Positions 52,434-62,081 of a stretch of DNA of 62,500 nucleotides are shown here, one piece after another (position 1 is the stretch's first letter; every line of letters begins with the position of its first letter). The DNA is taken from assembly GCF_010548145.1 (NCBI RefSeq), contig NZ_JAAGLN010000009.1, positions 1 through 62,500 of the forward strand, read 5' to 3'. The translations under genes were made by a program, and so were the position numbers. The stretch is from Streptomyces sp. SID10853. Lineage in GTDB: Bacteria; Actinomycetota; Actinomycetes; Streptomycetales; Streptomycetaceae. A model generated the notes under the pieces. That model was given only the letters and a program-made list of their open reading frames with translations. It did not search any database and was not told where the DNA came from.

Positions 52434-54349
52434 CCGCCCAAGCAGCCCAGGAAGCTGAGGAAGCCCAAGCAGCTCAGACAGCCCAAGCAACCCAGACAGC
52501 ACAGACAGCACAGGATCTGCTCCAGGTCCGTGACCTCGGTGTCGAGTTCACCTCACCCGAAGGACCGGCCCTGCGCGCCGTCCGGCATGTCTCCTTCGAC
52601 CTGCGCCGCGGCGAGACACTCGCGGTCGTCGGCGAGTCGGGCTCCGGGAAGTCCACCACCGCGCTCGCCCTGACCCGGATGCTGCCGGGCACCGGCCGCA
52701 TCACCACCGGCTCGGTCCGCCTGGCCGGGCAGGACCTGGCCACCGCGACCCAGCAGGAACTGCGCGCGGTGCGCGGCGCCCGGATCGGCATGATCTTCCA
52801 GGACCCGATGACGGCGCTGAACCCCGTCCTGACGGTGGGCCGCCACCTCGACGAGGTGCTCCGCGCCCACGGCAACCGCGACCGAGCCGCCCGCCGGGCC
52901 CGTACCGTCGAACTCCTCGACCGGGTCGGCATCCCCGAACCGCACCGCCGCGCGGACGACCACCCGCACCAGTTCTCCGGCGGCCAGCGCCAGCGCATCC
53001 TCATCGCGATGGCCCTGGCGGGCGAGCCCGACATCCTGCTCGCCGACGAACCGACGACCGCCCTCGACGCCACCGTCCAGGACCAGATCCTGACCCTGCT
53101 GGCCGACCTCAACCGGGAGACCGGCACCGCCCTGGTCCTCATCACGCACAACATGGGCGTCGTCGCCCGCGCCTGCGCCCGCGTCCTCGTCATGTACGGC
53201 GGCACCGTCGTCGAGGACGGCCCCACCGCCGAGGTGCTCGCCCGCCCCCGCCACCCGTACACCGCCGGTCTTCTCGCCGCGGTGCCCCGGCTCTCCGCCC
53301 CGTCCGGCACCCGGCTCACCGGCATCCCCGGCAGCCCGCCCGACCTCACCCTGCTCGGGGACGGCTGCGCCTTCGCCGACCGCTGCACCTTCGCCGAGGC
53401 CGGCTGCCGTACGCAGACACCGGTGCTCACCCCGCTCACGGGCGGGGTACGCGCCGCCTGCCCGCCCGCCGCCCGACGCACCGAACCCCTGACCGCACCC
53501 GCCGCGCCCACCCTCATCGACCGCCCCGCACCGGGGGCGACCGTCCTGGAGGCCGAGGGCCTGCGCAAGACGTACCAGGGGCGCGGGGTCCGTGGGCGCC
53601 GCTTCACCGCGCTCGACGGGGTGTCCCTGACGCTCGCCGCCGGCGAGACCCTCGGCATCGTCGGCGAGTCCGGCTCCGGAAAGTCCACCCTGGCCCGGGT
53701 CCTGGCACACGCCCACCCGGCGGACGGCGGCACCCTGCGGCTGCGCCGTGCGGACGTCACCCGGCCGTCGCGCCGCGAGTTGCACGCGGTGCGCCGACAG
53801 GTCCAGATGGTCTTCCAGGACCCGTACGCCTCGCTCAACCCCCGGATGACGGTCGGACAGATCGTGGCCGAGCCACTCGTCGCCTTCGGCATCGGCGACC
53901 GGGAGGAACGGGAGCGGCGGGTCGCAGGACTGCTGCGCAGGGCGGGACTCGACCCGGCGGTGGCCGACCGCTATCCCCGCGCGTTCTCCGGCGGGCAGCG
54001 CCAGCGCATCGGTATCGCCCGTGCGCTCGCCCCCGAACCGTCCGTCCTCATCTGCGACGAACCCGTCTCCGCGCTCGACGTGTCCGTACAGGCGCAGATC
54101 GTCGGCCTCCTCACCGATCTCCAGCGCGACCTCGGCCTCGCCCTGGTCTTCATCGCGCACGACCTCGGAGTGGTCAGGCAGGTCAGCCACCGCATCGCGG
54201 TGATGCACCAGGGGCGGATCGTGGAGAGCGGCAGCGCCGACGAGATCTGCGAGCACCCCCGCGAGCCGTACACCCGGGCGCTGCTGGCGGCGGCACCCGA
54301 CCCCGTACCCCTGGCGGAGCACGCGCGGCGCAGCGAGGTCCCGGCATGA
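52430..54349 (+). CDS. Fused ABC transporter ATPase (DppD-DppF type)
   Basis: The product is 639 aa with two ABC domains: Walker [13 protein letters not shown] near 65 and [12 protein letters not shown] near 415, each with signature SGGQRQRI and Walker B ([22 protein letters not shown]). An oligopeptide-transporter C-terminal Cys-rich cap follows the first domain ([14 protein letters not shown]). The N-terminus is an Ala/Gln repeat ([20 protein letters not shown]) encoded by 15-bp-like units at 52436-52513. ATGA overlaps on both sides. Confidence 0.92.
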   Translation: MTAQAAQEAEEAQAAQTAQATQTAQTAQDLLQVRDLGVEFTSPEGPALRAVRHVSFDLRRGETLAVVGESGSGKSTTALALTRMLPGTGRITTGSVRLAGQDLATATQQELRAVRGARIGMIFQDPMTALNPVLTVGRHLDEVLRAHGNRDRAARRARTVELLDRVGIPEPHRRADDHPHQFSGGQRQRILIAMALAGEPDILLADEPTTALDATVQDQILTLLADLNRETGTALVLITHNMGVVARACARVLVMYGGTVVEDGPTAEVLARPRHPYTAGLLAAVPRLSAPSGTRLTGIPGSPPDLTLLGDGCAFADRCTFAEAGCRTQTPVLTPLTGGVRAACPPAARRTEPLTAPAAPTLIDRPAPGATVLEAEGLRKTYQGRGVRGRRFTALDGVSLTLAAGETLGIVGESGSGKSTLARVLAHAHPADGGTLRLRRADVTRPSRRELHAVRRQVQMVFQDPYASLNPRMTVGQIVAEPLVAFGIGDREERERRVAGLLRRAGLDPAVADRYPRAFSGGQRQRIGIARALAPEPSVLICDEPVSALDVSVQAQIVGLLTDLQRDLGLALVFIAHDLGVVRQVSHRIAVMHQGRIVESGSADEICEHPREPYTRALLAAAPDPVPLAEHARRSEVPA

Positions 54350-54516
54350 CCGAACCACCGCCCCACGCCCCGGACCACACCGCTGCCCGACCGCACACCG
54401 CTACCGGACCGCACACCCCTGCCCAGCCGCACACCACTACCCGACCGCGCACCACTACCCGGCCGTGCTCCTCTCCCCGACCCACGACGACGACGACGGA
54501 GTCCACACGCCCATGA
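54346..54516 (+). CDS. Candidate 56-codon linker ORF bridging ATPase and sulfatase
   Basis: ATG 54346 overlaps the ATPase stop (ATGA) and its own stop overlaps the ATG of the sulfatase at 54513 (ATGA again). The peptide is Thr/Pro/His/Arg-rich (ARPHTATGPHTPAQPHT) and reflects the underlying 18-bp repeat. Either it is a real coupling ORF that lets ribosomes run into the sulfatase gene, or chance. Confidence 0.35.
   Translation: MTEPPPHAPDHTAARPHTATGPHTPAQPHTTTRPRTTTRPCSSPRPTTTTTESTRP
54381..54465. repeat. 18-bp tandem repeat, 4.7 copies
   Basis: Units CGCTGCCCGACCGCACAC, CGCTACCGGACCGCACAC, CCCTGCCCAGCCGCACAC and CACTACCCGACCGCGCAC start at 54381, 54399, 54417 and 54435, followed by a partial copy. 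18 bp keeps reading frames intact when copy number changes. Confidence 0.85.
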
Positions 54517-56828
54517 GCACCACGACCCGACGCGACCCGTACGACGGCTTCCCCGGCCGGATCGGCCGTACCTTCGCCGCATCGGAACCGGCCTGGCCGC
54601 CGCGCACCACCCCGCCGGAGAAGGCCCCGAACATCGTGGTCGTCCTCGTCGACGACATGGGCTACAGCGACATCGCCCCCTTCGGCTCCGAGATCGCCAC
54701 GCCCACCCTCACGTCCCTGGCCGACGAAGGCGTAAAGCTGACCAACTACCACACCATGCCGCTGTGTTCACCGGCCCGCGCCGCACTGCTCACCGGCCTC
54801 AACCCGCACCGGGTCGGCTATGCGATGGTCGCCAACTCCGACCCCGGCTTCCCCGGCTACGGCATGGAGATCGCCGACGACATCCCCACCCTCGCCGAAC
54901 TGCTCCACGACTCCGGCTACGCCACGTACGCCGTCGGCAAGTGGCACCTGGTCCGCGACTCGGCGTCCAACGCGGCGGACGACCGGAACAACTGGCCGCT
55001 GCGCAAGGGCTTCGACCAGTACTACGGCGTACTGGAGGGCCTCACCAGCCTCTTCCACCCGCACCAGCTGGTACGCGACAACAGCCCGCTGGACATCGAC
55101 GAGTTCCCCGACGGCTACTACTACACCGACGACATCACCGACCAGGCCATCTCCATGGTGAAGTCGCTGCGGGCCCACGACCCCGACAAACCGTTCCTCC
55201 TCTATCTGGCGCACAACGCCGTCCACGGCCCGCTCCAGGCCAAGGAGGAGGACATCGCCCGCCACCGGGGCCGCTACGACGAGGGCTGGGACGTCCTGCG
55301 CGAGCGGCGCTTCGCCGCCCAGCTCGCCGACGGTCTCCTCCCGCCCGGCACCGAACTGCCCGAGCGCAACAGCGAGGCCGGACTCGACGTCCCCGCCTGG
55401 TCCGACCTCACCGATGAGCAACAGAAGCTCTACGCGCGCTACATGGAGGTGTACGCGGCGCTCGTCGACAACATCGACCAGAACCTGGGCCGGCTCACCG
55501 ACACCCTCGAAGCCCTCGGCGAACTCGACAACACCATCATCGTCTTCACCTCCGACAACGGCGGCACGGGCGAGGGCGGCGCCGAGGGCACCCGCTCCTA
55601 CTTCAGCCGCTTCGTCCACCACCCGGCCCTGCCCGGCGACTGGACCCCGGACGTCGACCGCGACCCCCAGCTGATCGGCGGCCCGCGCAGCCTGGTGCAC
55701 TACCCGCGCGGCTGGGGCATGGCGTCCAACACCCCTTTCCGCCTGTACAAGGGGCACACCTACGCCGGCGGGGTGCGGGTGCCGTTCCTGCTGTCGTGGC
55801 CGCGGGGCGCCCGCGAGGGCCGGCTCACCCCCGGGCTGCGCACCCAGTACCAGTACGTCACCGACGTCGCCCCGACCCTGCTGCGCCTGGCCGGCGTCGA
55901 GCGGCCGGCCGAGCGCCACGGCGCCCCGGTCCAGGAGGAGGACGGGGTCAGCTTCACCCCCGTACTCGCCGACGCGGAGCACCGGTCCACCCACCCCGAG
56001 CAGTACTGCGAGATGACGGGCAACCGCAGCTACTACCGCGACGGCCACAAACTCGTCACCCTGCACCGCCCCGGCACGCCCTACGACGACACCGAGTGGG
56101 CGCTGTACGACATCAGGACCGACCCGACCGAGATCCACGACCTGGCCGCGGACCGGCCCGCTCTCGTCAAGGAACTGTCGGCGGCCTGGGAGACCGCGGC
56201 CCTGCGCAACGGAGTCTTCCCGCTGCCCGACGGCAGCGGCGCACTCGCCCGCCGCAACCCGGCGGAGCGCCGGCTCTCGCGCCCGCTGACCCTGCTGCCC
56301 GGCACCCCGGAACTGGAGCGCTACCGGTCGTCGCGGCTGACCGCGCTGCGCTCCTTCGAGATCACCGTGGCGGTCGACGAGGCGGGCGACGGGGTGCTGG
56401 TCTCGCACGGCGACCAGGGCGGCGGCTACAGCCTGTACGTGGAGGACGGCCGGCTCCACTTCGCGTACAACGAGTACGGCGTGCTGCACGAGACCGACGC
56501 CGGCCCCACGGGCCCTGGCGACCACCTGATCGTGCTGGCGGCGCGAGCCGAGCCGGGCCTGCGCTGGGCGTTCACGGTGAGCGTCGACGGCGAACCGAGG
56601 GCCGCACCGCCCAGTGTCCACCAGCTCATCGGCATGGCCCCGTTCCAGGGCATCAGCGTGGGCCTGGACCGCAAGTCCCCGGTCTCCTGGCCGCTGTACG
56701 AACGCCACGGCGCCTTCCGCCACCGCGGCCGCCTCCGCTCGGTGACGTACCACCCGGGAGAACCAGGACCGGACTCCCCGGAAGCGGTGGCCGCGGCACT
56801 GAAGGAAGCGGCGGCGGCGTTCGAGTAG
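54513..56828 (+). CDS. Arylsulfatase, type I, with C-terminal beta-sandwich extension
   Basis: The product is 771 aa. Formylglycine motif PLCSPARAALLTG with Cys85 (C-x-P-x-R); metal ligands VLVDDMGYSDIAPFG and FTSDNGGTGEGG; Lys-x-x-His in VGKWHLVRD. The last 170 residues resemble a LamG-like sandwich (ALRSFEITVAVDEAGDGVLV) often seen in actinobacterial arylsulfatases. No signal peptide. It is the last gene of the transporter operon and should release sulfate from imported aryl sulfates. Confidence 0.9.
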   Translation: MSTTTRRDPYDGFPGRIGRTFAASEPAWPPRTTPPEKAPNIVVVLVDDMGYSDIAPFGSEIATPTLTSLADEGVKLTNYHTMPLCSPARAALLTGLNPHRVGYAMVANSDPGFPGYGMEIADDIPTLAELLHDSGYATYAVGKWHLVRDSASNAADDRNNWPLRKGFDQYYGVLEGLTSLFHPHQLVRDNSPLDIDEFPDGYYYTDDITDQAISMVKSLRAHDPDKPFLLYLAHNAVHGPLQAKEEDIARHRGRYDEGWDVLRERRFAAQLADGLLPPGTELPERNSEAGLDVPAWSDLTDEQQKLYARYMEVYAALVDNIDQNLGRLTDTLEALGELDNTIIVFTSDNGGTGEGGAEGTRSYFSRFVHHPALPGDWTPDVDRDPQLIGGPRSLVHYPRGWGMASNTPFRLYKGHTYAGGVRVPFLLSWPRGAREGRLTPGLRTQYQYVTDVAPTLLRLAGVERPAERHGAPVQEEDGVSFTPVLADAEHRSTHPEQYCEMTGNRSYYRDGHKLVTLHRPGTPYDDTEWALYDIRTDPTEIHDLAADRPALVKELSAAWETAALRNGVFPLPDGSGALARRNPAERRLSRPLTLLPGTPELERYRSSRLTALRSFEITVAVDEAGDGVLVSHGDQGGGYSLYVEDGRLHFAYNEYGVLHETDAGPTGPGDHLIVLAARAEPGLRWAFTVSVDGEPRAAPPSVHQLIGMAPFQGISVGLDRKSPVSWPLYERHGAFRHRGRLRSVTYHPGEPGPDSPEAVAAALKEAAAAFE

Positions 56829-56851
56829 GACCACCACAGAGACACGGAATC

Positions 56852-56884
56852 CCGGCCGGACGGAGAACGTCCGACCGGGTTTTC
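56852..56884 (+). terminator. Rho-independent terminator of the sulfatase operon
   Basis: CCCGGCCGGACG (56852-56863) pairs with CGTCCGACCGGG (56869-56880) with a single mismatch and a 5-base loop GAGAA, followed by TTTT. Confidence 0.85.
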
Positions 56885-56918
56885 AAGCGCCGCATGGGAT
56901 ACACGACCGAAGGCTTCA

Positions 56919-57233
56919 CTACGGCACACCGAGAATTTCCATGATGCGCTCCCGCACCCGGTCACAGAAACTCATCACCGCACCCTTGTCCGCACCGAGC
57001 TCCACAGTCCTTTCGATCTGCCATTCCGAAAACTGCGGAGCGAACCAAACGAGTCTGACGAAATCCTGATGCAGGGACTCCCCTTCGGAAACTTCAATAG
57101 AGTTCAAGAGTTCGATGTAGCGCTCGGCCAGAACCGGATCATATCTCCCGGACCGCAGCTTACCGAGAGGACCCTCTTCGTCGTCCCAGGCCAGGTCGAG
57201 CGCCTCTAGTACCTGTGGATCCGAATGCTTCAT
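56919..57233 (-). CDS. Candidate immunity protein for the RHS toxin
   Basis: The product is 104 aa, acidic and mainly helical (VLEALDLAWDDEEG, YIELLNSIEVSEGE). ATG 57233 overlaps the stop of the RHS gene (ATGA), the usual arrangement of toxin and immunity genes. Codon usage is clearly less GC-rich than the flanking Streptomyces genes. No family is recognised with certainty. Its cognate target is taken to be the C-terminal domain of the RHS protein. Confidence 0.68.
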   Translation of the reverse strand: MKHSDPQVLEALDLAWDDEEGPLGKLRSGRYDPVLAERYIELLNSIEVSEGESLHQDFVRLVWFAPQFSEWQIERTVELGADKGAVMSFCDRVRERIMEILGVP

Positions 57234-60200
57234 GACCAGACTCCAATAATCGCTTCGGGGGGCACATGCTGATGTATGAGAACTTCCTGGTCCTTACGTG
57301 CATAAAGATCGAATCGACCCTTGCCAGGGAAGCCAGCTGATACATCCTCAACTCGTCCGGTGATTTTCGACAGGTCAATGGCGACAACACCGAAACCACC
57401 ATTATACTTCTCGAAGGCCGCGCTCGGAAGTTTCGTCGTAGATATCCAAGGGGTCAGCTTCTTACCTGCCACGTGGGACAGCGGGCTCACATCGACGGCA
57501 TCAGGCTGTCGGGCCGTCAGACCTAGTGCCGGTTCTTCACCCTTGGCCAGTGACCGGAAGACGATACCCGGGAAGGCATCGGCATCAGTCGGGTAGTCGC
57601 ATCCGAAAAGACCCAGCGGGTCAGCCCAGGTATGAGGGTTGTGAACGTATGCGCTCGGGTTGGGAGCTGGGGTGAGACCAAGTGGGTCAGGGGTGAGATA
57701 ACGTGCGGTTTCCGGGTCGTAGTGGCGAAAGTAGTTATAGTGGAGACCCGTTTCGGGATCGAAATACTGCCCCGGGAACCGAAGAGGCGTGTACGCGGTG
57801 CTATCCCCAGCCCAGGCAGTTGATCCCCAGAGGGTACTGCGCGCATGCCACGCGATGTCGCCACGCTCGTCAATGAGCTGCGTGGGGGCCCCGACGAGGC
57901 TGGTGACGATAGAAAAGAAACGAGAATCAATCTCTTCCTGAGGGGCGTCAGCGGCAATCTTTCGCTCCGTCTGGGCGATGGGCTGAAGGCCGCGGTGTTC
58001 CCAGGTAAGGACTACGGTATTCGACTGCGTTGCTGAAACAGTGGCCTGCTCACAGAGGGTGGTGCCATCCCAGGTGAAATCGACTTGCTCGACAACTGAT
58101 TCGCCGTCTGCTGCCAGGCGCTGCTTAGCGATGCGCCGACCCAGCGCATCGTAACGATAGCGCCAGCGCATTCCGTCCGGGGTGATAACGGATACTAGAT
58201 GATCCTCGGCATCCCATGAATACCGCCAGCTGTCCGGCTTACGAGATGGGCGTATTCTCTGACGCAGAACGATACGCCCGCGGGCATCATGCTCATAACG
58301 CACGTTTCCGGCGTGAGTGATTCGGGTTCCGCTATAAGTACGGGAACCAGTGGATTCCTGGCCGGGGTGCGACGTCGGCCACGCAGCTTGGGTTTGATTA
58401 CCTGCCTCGTCATACGCGTAGCGCTCAGTCCAGTTGTGGGCGTAGACAGCGGTGACGCGATCCGCCGAGTCCAGTTCGAAGTGGCTAATACCGCCCGCTT
58501 GATCCTCGAAGCGAACCAGGTTTCCGTCAGGGCGGTAAGCATAGGTACGCTGCTGGATATGCCCGCCATGGGCGGTGGCCACCGTCTGCGAGGTGAGACG
58601 GTCCAATTCGTCGAAGACGTTTACCTGGGTGACCTCGCCTATGTGACGGGCCAACTCTCTACCCGATGGATCATGTTCGAATTCGAACCTGCGCCCACCC
58701 GTGCTGAGTTCGGTCGTGCGGCCGACGGCATCGTAGCTCCAGCGGCTGGTTACTCCACTTGGGGTGACCCGGCTCGTGCGGCGGCCCAACAGATCGTATT
58801 CGTACCTGGAGGTTCGGCCATTGACTGTCTCGGACAGCAGACGACCGGCGATGTCACGTCGCAGAGTGAGGTCTGCATCCGGTCCGAGGGCCTGGATCAG
58901 CTGTCCAGCGACATCGTAGGAGAAGGTAGTGAGCGCAACGCCCGCGCTTTTCTCGATGATCTGCCCCAACGGATCACGTTTGAAGCGGACGGCCTGACCG
59001 AGTACATCGGTGCGGCCGACGAGACGTCCGGCCGCGTCGTATTCATAGCTGAGCGGCCGGTCGTCGAAGTCCGTCTCGGACAACAGACGTCCGGCCGGGT
59101 CGTACTCGTAGCTCCAGGTCAGACTCTGAGGGTTGGTAACCCTCGTCAGACGCAGCTGCGTGTCGTGGGCGAATTCATAGCGCGTTCCGTCCGGGCCTAT
59201 GCGGGCGGCAAGCAGGTCAAAGTGGGTGTATTCGGAGCGGGTTACAGCCCCCACGGCATCCGTGTGGCTGATGCAGTTGCCCTCAGGATCGTACGTCCAC
59301 CCCTCGGCAGACCCGTCGGGTGCGACAGAACGGGCCGGTTTACCCTCGACCGTCCACTCGATGCGTGTGACAGCCCCAAGAGGGTCCACGACCGCGGTCG
59401 GGCGGCCGAAGGAGTCCCGCTTGTACACAGTGACAGCGCCGAGCGGGTCAGTGACCTCCACGGGAAGCCCTGCGGTATCGCAACGGACGCGAGTGGTGTG
59501 GCCAAGAGCGTCACTGATCGAGATCAGATGCCCGAATCGACTGCGGGAGAACTGTGTGGAAGCCCCTGCAGGATCGACCACTCTGGTGCGGTTGCCGCGC
59601 TCGTCATACTCCAGACGCCAAAAAGAGTCGTCTGGCCCGGTCACCACCGTAGGCAGGCCGAGGGCGTTGTACTCGGCGCTCGTCCTGTGACCGTCCGGGC
59701 GGGTGATCGACACCACCTGCCCGTTCTCGTTGTAGGCGTAGTGGGTGGTGTGTCCGAGTGGGTCGGTGACGGTGGTGAGTCGGTGGTTGGGGTCCCATTG
59801 TTGGTGGGTGGTGTGGCCGAGGGGGTCTGTGGTGCGGGTGAGGCGGTAGGCGTTGTTGTGTTGGTAGTGGCTTGTGTGGCCGAGGGAGTTGGTGACGGTG
59901 GTGGTGTGGGTGGTGTCGTTGTAGGTGAGGGTGCCGGAGAGGTAGCCGGTGCTGCCTTCGGTGCGGATGACGCGGCCACGTGTGTCGTAGGTGTAGGCGT
60001 AGGTGGTGTTGTTGCGGTCGGTCCAGGAGGTGATGCGGCCTTCGGGGTCGTAGGTGAACCGTAGGGGCAGGCCGGAGGAGTTGGTGACGTCGGTGAGGTG
60101 ACCCGCCTCGTTGTAGCCGTAGGAGAGGACGAGGGTACCGGGGGCGTCCGGGCGTTCGGGGTCGCGCAGGCGTAGGGCGGTGATGCGGGGTTGGGTGGGG

Positions 60201-61615
60201 TGGTGGTCGAGGGCGATGCGGTAGCCCCCGGTGTGGGTGACTTCGGCTGGGGTGCCGTTGTCGGTGTAGTGGAGGGTGATGCGTTGGTTGTTGCGGTCGA
60301 TGATGGTGTGCAGGGGCAGGTCGACGGCTTGGTTGTTGTTGGTGGGTTGTGGGGTGTGGAAGATGTGGGCGTGGCCGGTGTCGGGGTCGGTGATGCGCAG
60401 GGCGCCATCGGTTTCGGTGTCCCAGGTCAGGGCGAGGCGTGATCCTGTGTCCGGGTAGACGGGTGTGTTGCTGTCTGTGGGTGGGAGCGGGTAGGTGAGG
60501 CGGGCGCCGTCGGGGGTGGTGTAGATGACGCCTTCGTCGTCGATTTGGAGGCGTTGGTCGAGGGTGGAGGCCCAGGAGGGGCCGAACCATCCGCCCCACC
60601 GGTAGGACGAGATATGCGTCCGCTCGAGGATGAGGGGGAGGGTGCCGGGGAGGGTGATGTCGGTCTGGGGGAGGAGCATGTCGCCGGTGGCGACGTCGAT
60701 CGGGTCGAGTTTGCATTCCTTGAACATGCCGCGGATCGAAGCGGGGAGTTTCTCCCACTCCGAGGGGCGGAGTTTGAGCCGGGACAACCCTGAGCCGTTG
60801 AGTTTCAACGCTTTGGCGAGGTCGGCTATCTCTCCGGGTTTGAGGGCTTTGAGTCCCTTGCCGAGGGCTTTGCCGAGGAAGCCGAGGCCGACTCCGGCGA
60901 TGGCACCCTCGGTGAGGAGTTTCGCGAGCTTCCCGGGGTCCTTGAACGCGCCGGGGTCCTCGAGGGCGGTGGTGAAGGCGGTGAACTTCAGTCCCTCACC
61001 GGCGAGTTTGCCGACCTTCGCGACGGTCTTGATGTCCTTGAGGGCCTTGAGTGCCCGCTCGACGTTGCGGACGGCTTCCATCACCGTGCGCACGGTGGCA
61101 CCGAGAGCGCTGCCTTCCTCCTCGATCCGCGTGACCAACGCGATGACCTTCAAAGCGCGCTCACCGGCCACGAGGGTGGATGCAACCTCGGACATCCCGG
61201 CCGTGAGCACGGACAGGGCAAGGCCGGCGATCTCGAACTCGGCGATCTCCGCGACCATCACACCGATCTGCGTGATCAGTTCATGCGCCTCATCGGCGAA
61301 CTTGTCGAGCGCGGTGGCGCCGCCACGCAGGGAGTGCGCGGTATCGGTGGCATGCTTACGCATCGTGCGCGCCCGCTTGGAGAACGCCTTCGCGGTCTCC
61401 CCTTCCCACGCCACATCCGACACAGCCACCTCAGCACCGTGGGCCGCGTCCTCCAGGCCCTTGGCCAGAGCCCGCCAGTGCTTCGCGATCTCCCGCACCC
61501 CGTCAGGATCCACCGCCGGATCCGTGATACCCAGGAACTCCAGACCACTCGCCATGGTGTCGCCGAAGGCATGGTTGGCCTTGCTGATCCAGTGCAGCGG
61601 GTTGAGATCGACCAC
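57230..61615 (-). CDS. RHS-repeat polymorphic toxin with WXG-type N-terminus and ADP-ribosyltransferase-like C-terminus
   Basis: The product is 1461 aa. N-terminus has helical, WXG100-like sequence (SDVAWEGETAKAF near residue 66), suggesting type VII-dependent export. DUF6531 (LDPIDVATGDMLLPQTDIT) starts near 300. Many YD/RHS repeats follow, and the core motif YLTPDPLGLTPAPNPSAYVH near 1310 closes the RHS shell. The last ~115 residues have VFRSLAKGEE, PWISTTKLPSAAFEKY and DQEVLIHQHVPPEAI, an R-STT-E pattern like ADP-ribosyltransferases. GTG 61615 has GGAAGG upstream. The tip and the next gene are AT-richer, a sign of cassette exchange. Confidence 0.8.
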   Translation of the reverse strand: MVDLNPLHWISKANHAFGDTMASGLEFLGITDPAVDPDGVREIAKHWRALAKGLEDAAHGAEVAVSDVAWEGETAKAFSKRARTMRKHATDTAHSLRGGATALDKFADEAHELITQIGVMVAEIAEFEIAGLALSVLTAGMSEVASTLVAGERALKVIALVTRIEEEGSALGATVRTVMEAVRNVERALKALKDIKTVAKVGKLAGEGLKFTAFTTALEDPGAFKDPGKLAKLLTEGAIAGVGLGFLGKALGKGLKALKPGEIADLAKALKLNGSGLSRLKLRPSEWEKLPASIRGMFKECKLDPIDVATGDMLLPQTDITLPGTLPLILERTHISSYRWGGWFGPSWASTLDQRLQIDDEGVIYTTPDGARLTYPLPPTDSNTPVYPDTGSRLALTWDTETDGALRITDPDTGHAHIFHTPQPTNNNQAVDLPLHTIIDRNNQRITLHYTDNGTPAEVTHTGGYRIALDHHPTQPRITALRLRDPERPDAPGTLVLSYGYNEAGHLTDVTNSSGLPLRFTYDPEGRITSWTDRNNTTYAYTYDTRGRVIRTEGSTGYLSGTLTYNDTTHTTTVTNSLGHTSHYQHNNAYRLTRTTDPLGHTTHQQWDPNHRLTTVTDPLGHTTHYAYNENGQVVSITRPDGHRTSAEYNALGLPTVVTGPDDSFWRLEYDERGNRTRVVDPAGASTQFSRSRFGHLISISDALGHTTRVRCDTAGLPVEVTDPLGAVTVYKRDSFGRPTAVVDPLGAVTRIEWTVEGKPARSVAPDGSAEGWTYDPEGNCISHTDAVGAVTRSEYTHFDLLAARIGPDGTRYEFAHDTQLRLTRVTNPQSLTWSYEYDPAGRLLSETDFDDRPLSYEYDAAGRLVGRTDVLGQAVRFKRDPLGQIIEKSAGVALTTFSYDVAGQLIQALGPDADLTLRRDIAGRLLSETVNGRTSRYEYDLLGRRTSRVTPSGVTSRWSYDAVGRTTELSTGGRRFEFEHDPSGRELARHIGEVTQVNVFDELDRLTSQTVATAHGGHIQQRTYAYRPDGNLVRFEDQAGGISHFELDSADRVTAVYAHNWTERYAYDEAGNQTQAAWPTSHPGQESTGSRTYSGTRITHAGNVRYEHDARGRIVLRQRIRPSRKPDSWRYSWDAEDHLVSVITPDGMRWRYRYDALGRRIAKQRLAADGESVVEQVDFTWDGTTLCEQATVSATQSNTVVLTWEHRGLQPIAQTERKIAADAPQEEIDSRFFSIVTSLVGAPTQLIDERGDIAWHARSTLWGSTAWAGDSTAYTPLRFPGQYFDPETGLHYNYFRHYDPETARYLTPDPLGLTPAPNPSAYVHNPHTWADPLGLFGCDYPTDADAFPGIVFRSLAKGEEPALGLTARQPDAVDVSPLSHVAGKKLTPWISTTKLPSAAFEKYNGGFGVVAIDLSKITGRVEDVSAGFPGKGRFDLYARKDQEVLIHQHVPPEAIIGVWS

Positions 61616-62035
61616 CGGTCTCAGCCCTTCCTGCCGGAGGCAGCAGCCAGCGCTCCCAACGCGGCCAGGCCAGGCGATGCGATCTTGAAACCGTGTATCG
61701 GCTCCGCTGTGCGATGCGGGGCCCTCCGCAACTTCACCGCCCCACTTGCCATCGACGCAGCGTCCTTCGACCAATCCGACACAACAACCCGCCCCCGATG
61801 CGATCACACGTGTGCCAACCGAACTAACTTACGCACATGGCTGTTGGTTCGACATGGCACTCACCAAGGCCGGACTGAAAAATGACGTCTCGTACCAGGC
61901 CAGACAGGTACAAGGACTGCGATCTTCGATCGCCCGACAGCCCTTCGGGAAGATGTGACTGCATCCACACGGGAAGCGAACAACCGGTGGGTCCCGTAGC
62001 TCGGGATCGATCCGAGGGCGCGCTTGCCTGCGCGC
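61616..62035. other. Intergenic region upstream of the RHS gene (420 bp)
   Basis: No convincing gene on either strand. It should hold the RHS promoter; a short inverted repeat CTCGG-N7-CCGAG lies near 62000. The tRNA terminator begins at 62036. Confidence 0.5.
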
Positions 62036-62070
62036 AAAAAAATCCCCGCCGGGACAAACCCGGCGGGGAT
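62036..62070 (-). terminator. Rho-independent terminator after tRNA-Ala
   Basis: On the minus strand, ATCCCCGCCGGG, loop TTTGT and CCCGGCGGGGAT form a perfect 12-bp stem (62042-62070), followed by seven T (62042-62036). Confidence 0.92.
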
Positions 62071-62081
62071 CCTGAGCTGCA

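Noticed and set aside
54768..56837. 689-codon open frame antisense to the arylsulfatase
   Set aside because: Val/Gly/Arg-rich shadow of the sulfatase codons; no ribosome binding site or motif.
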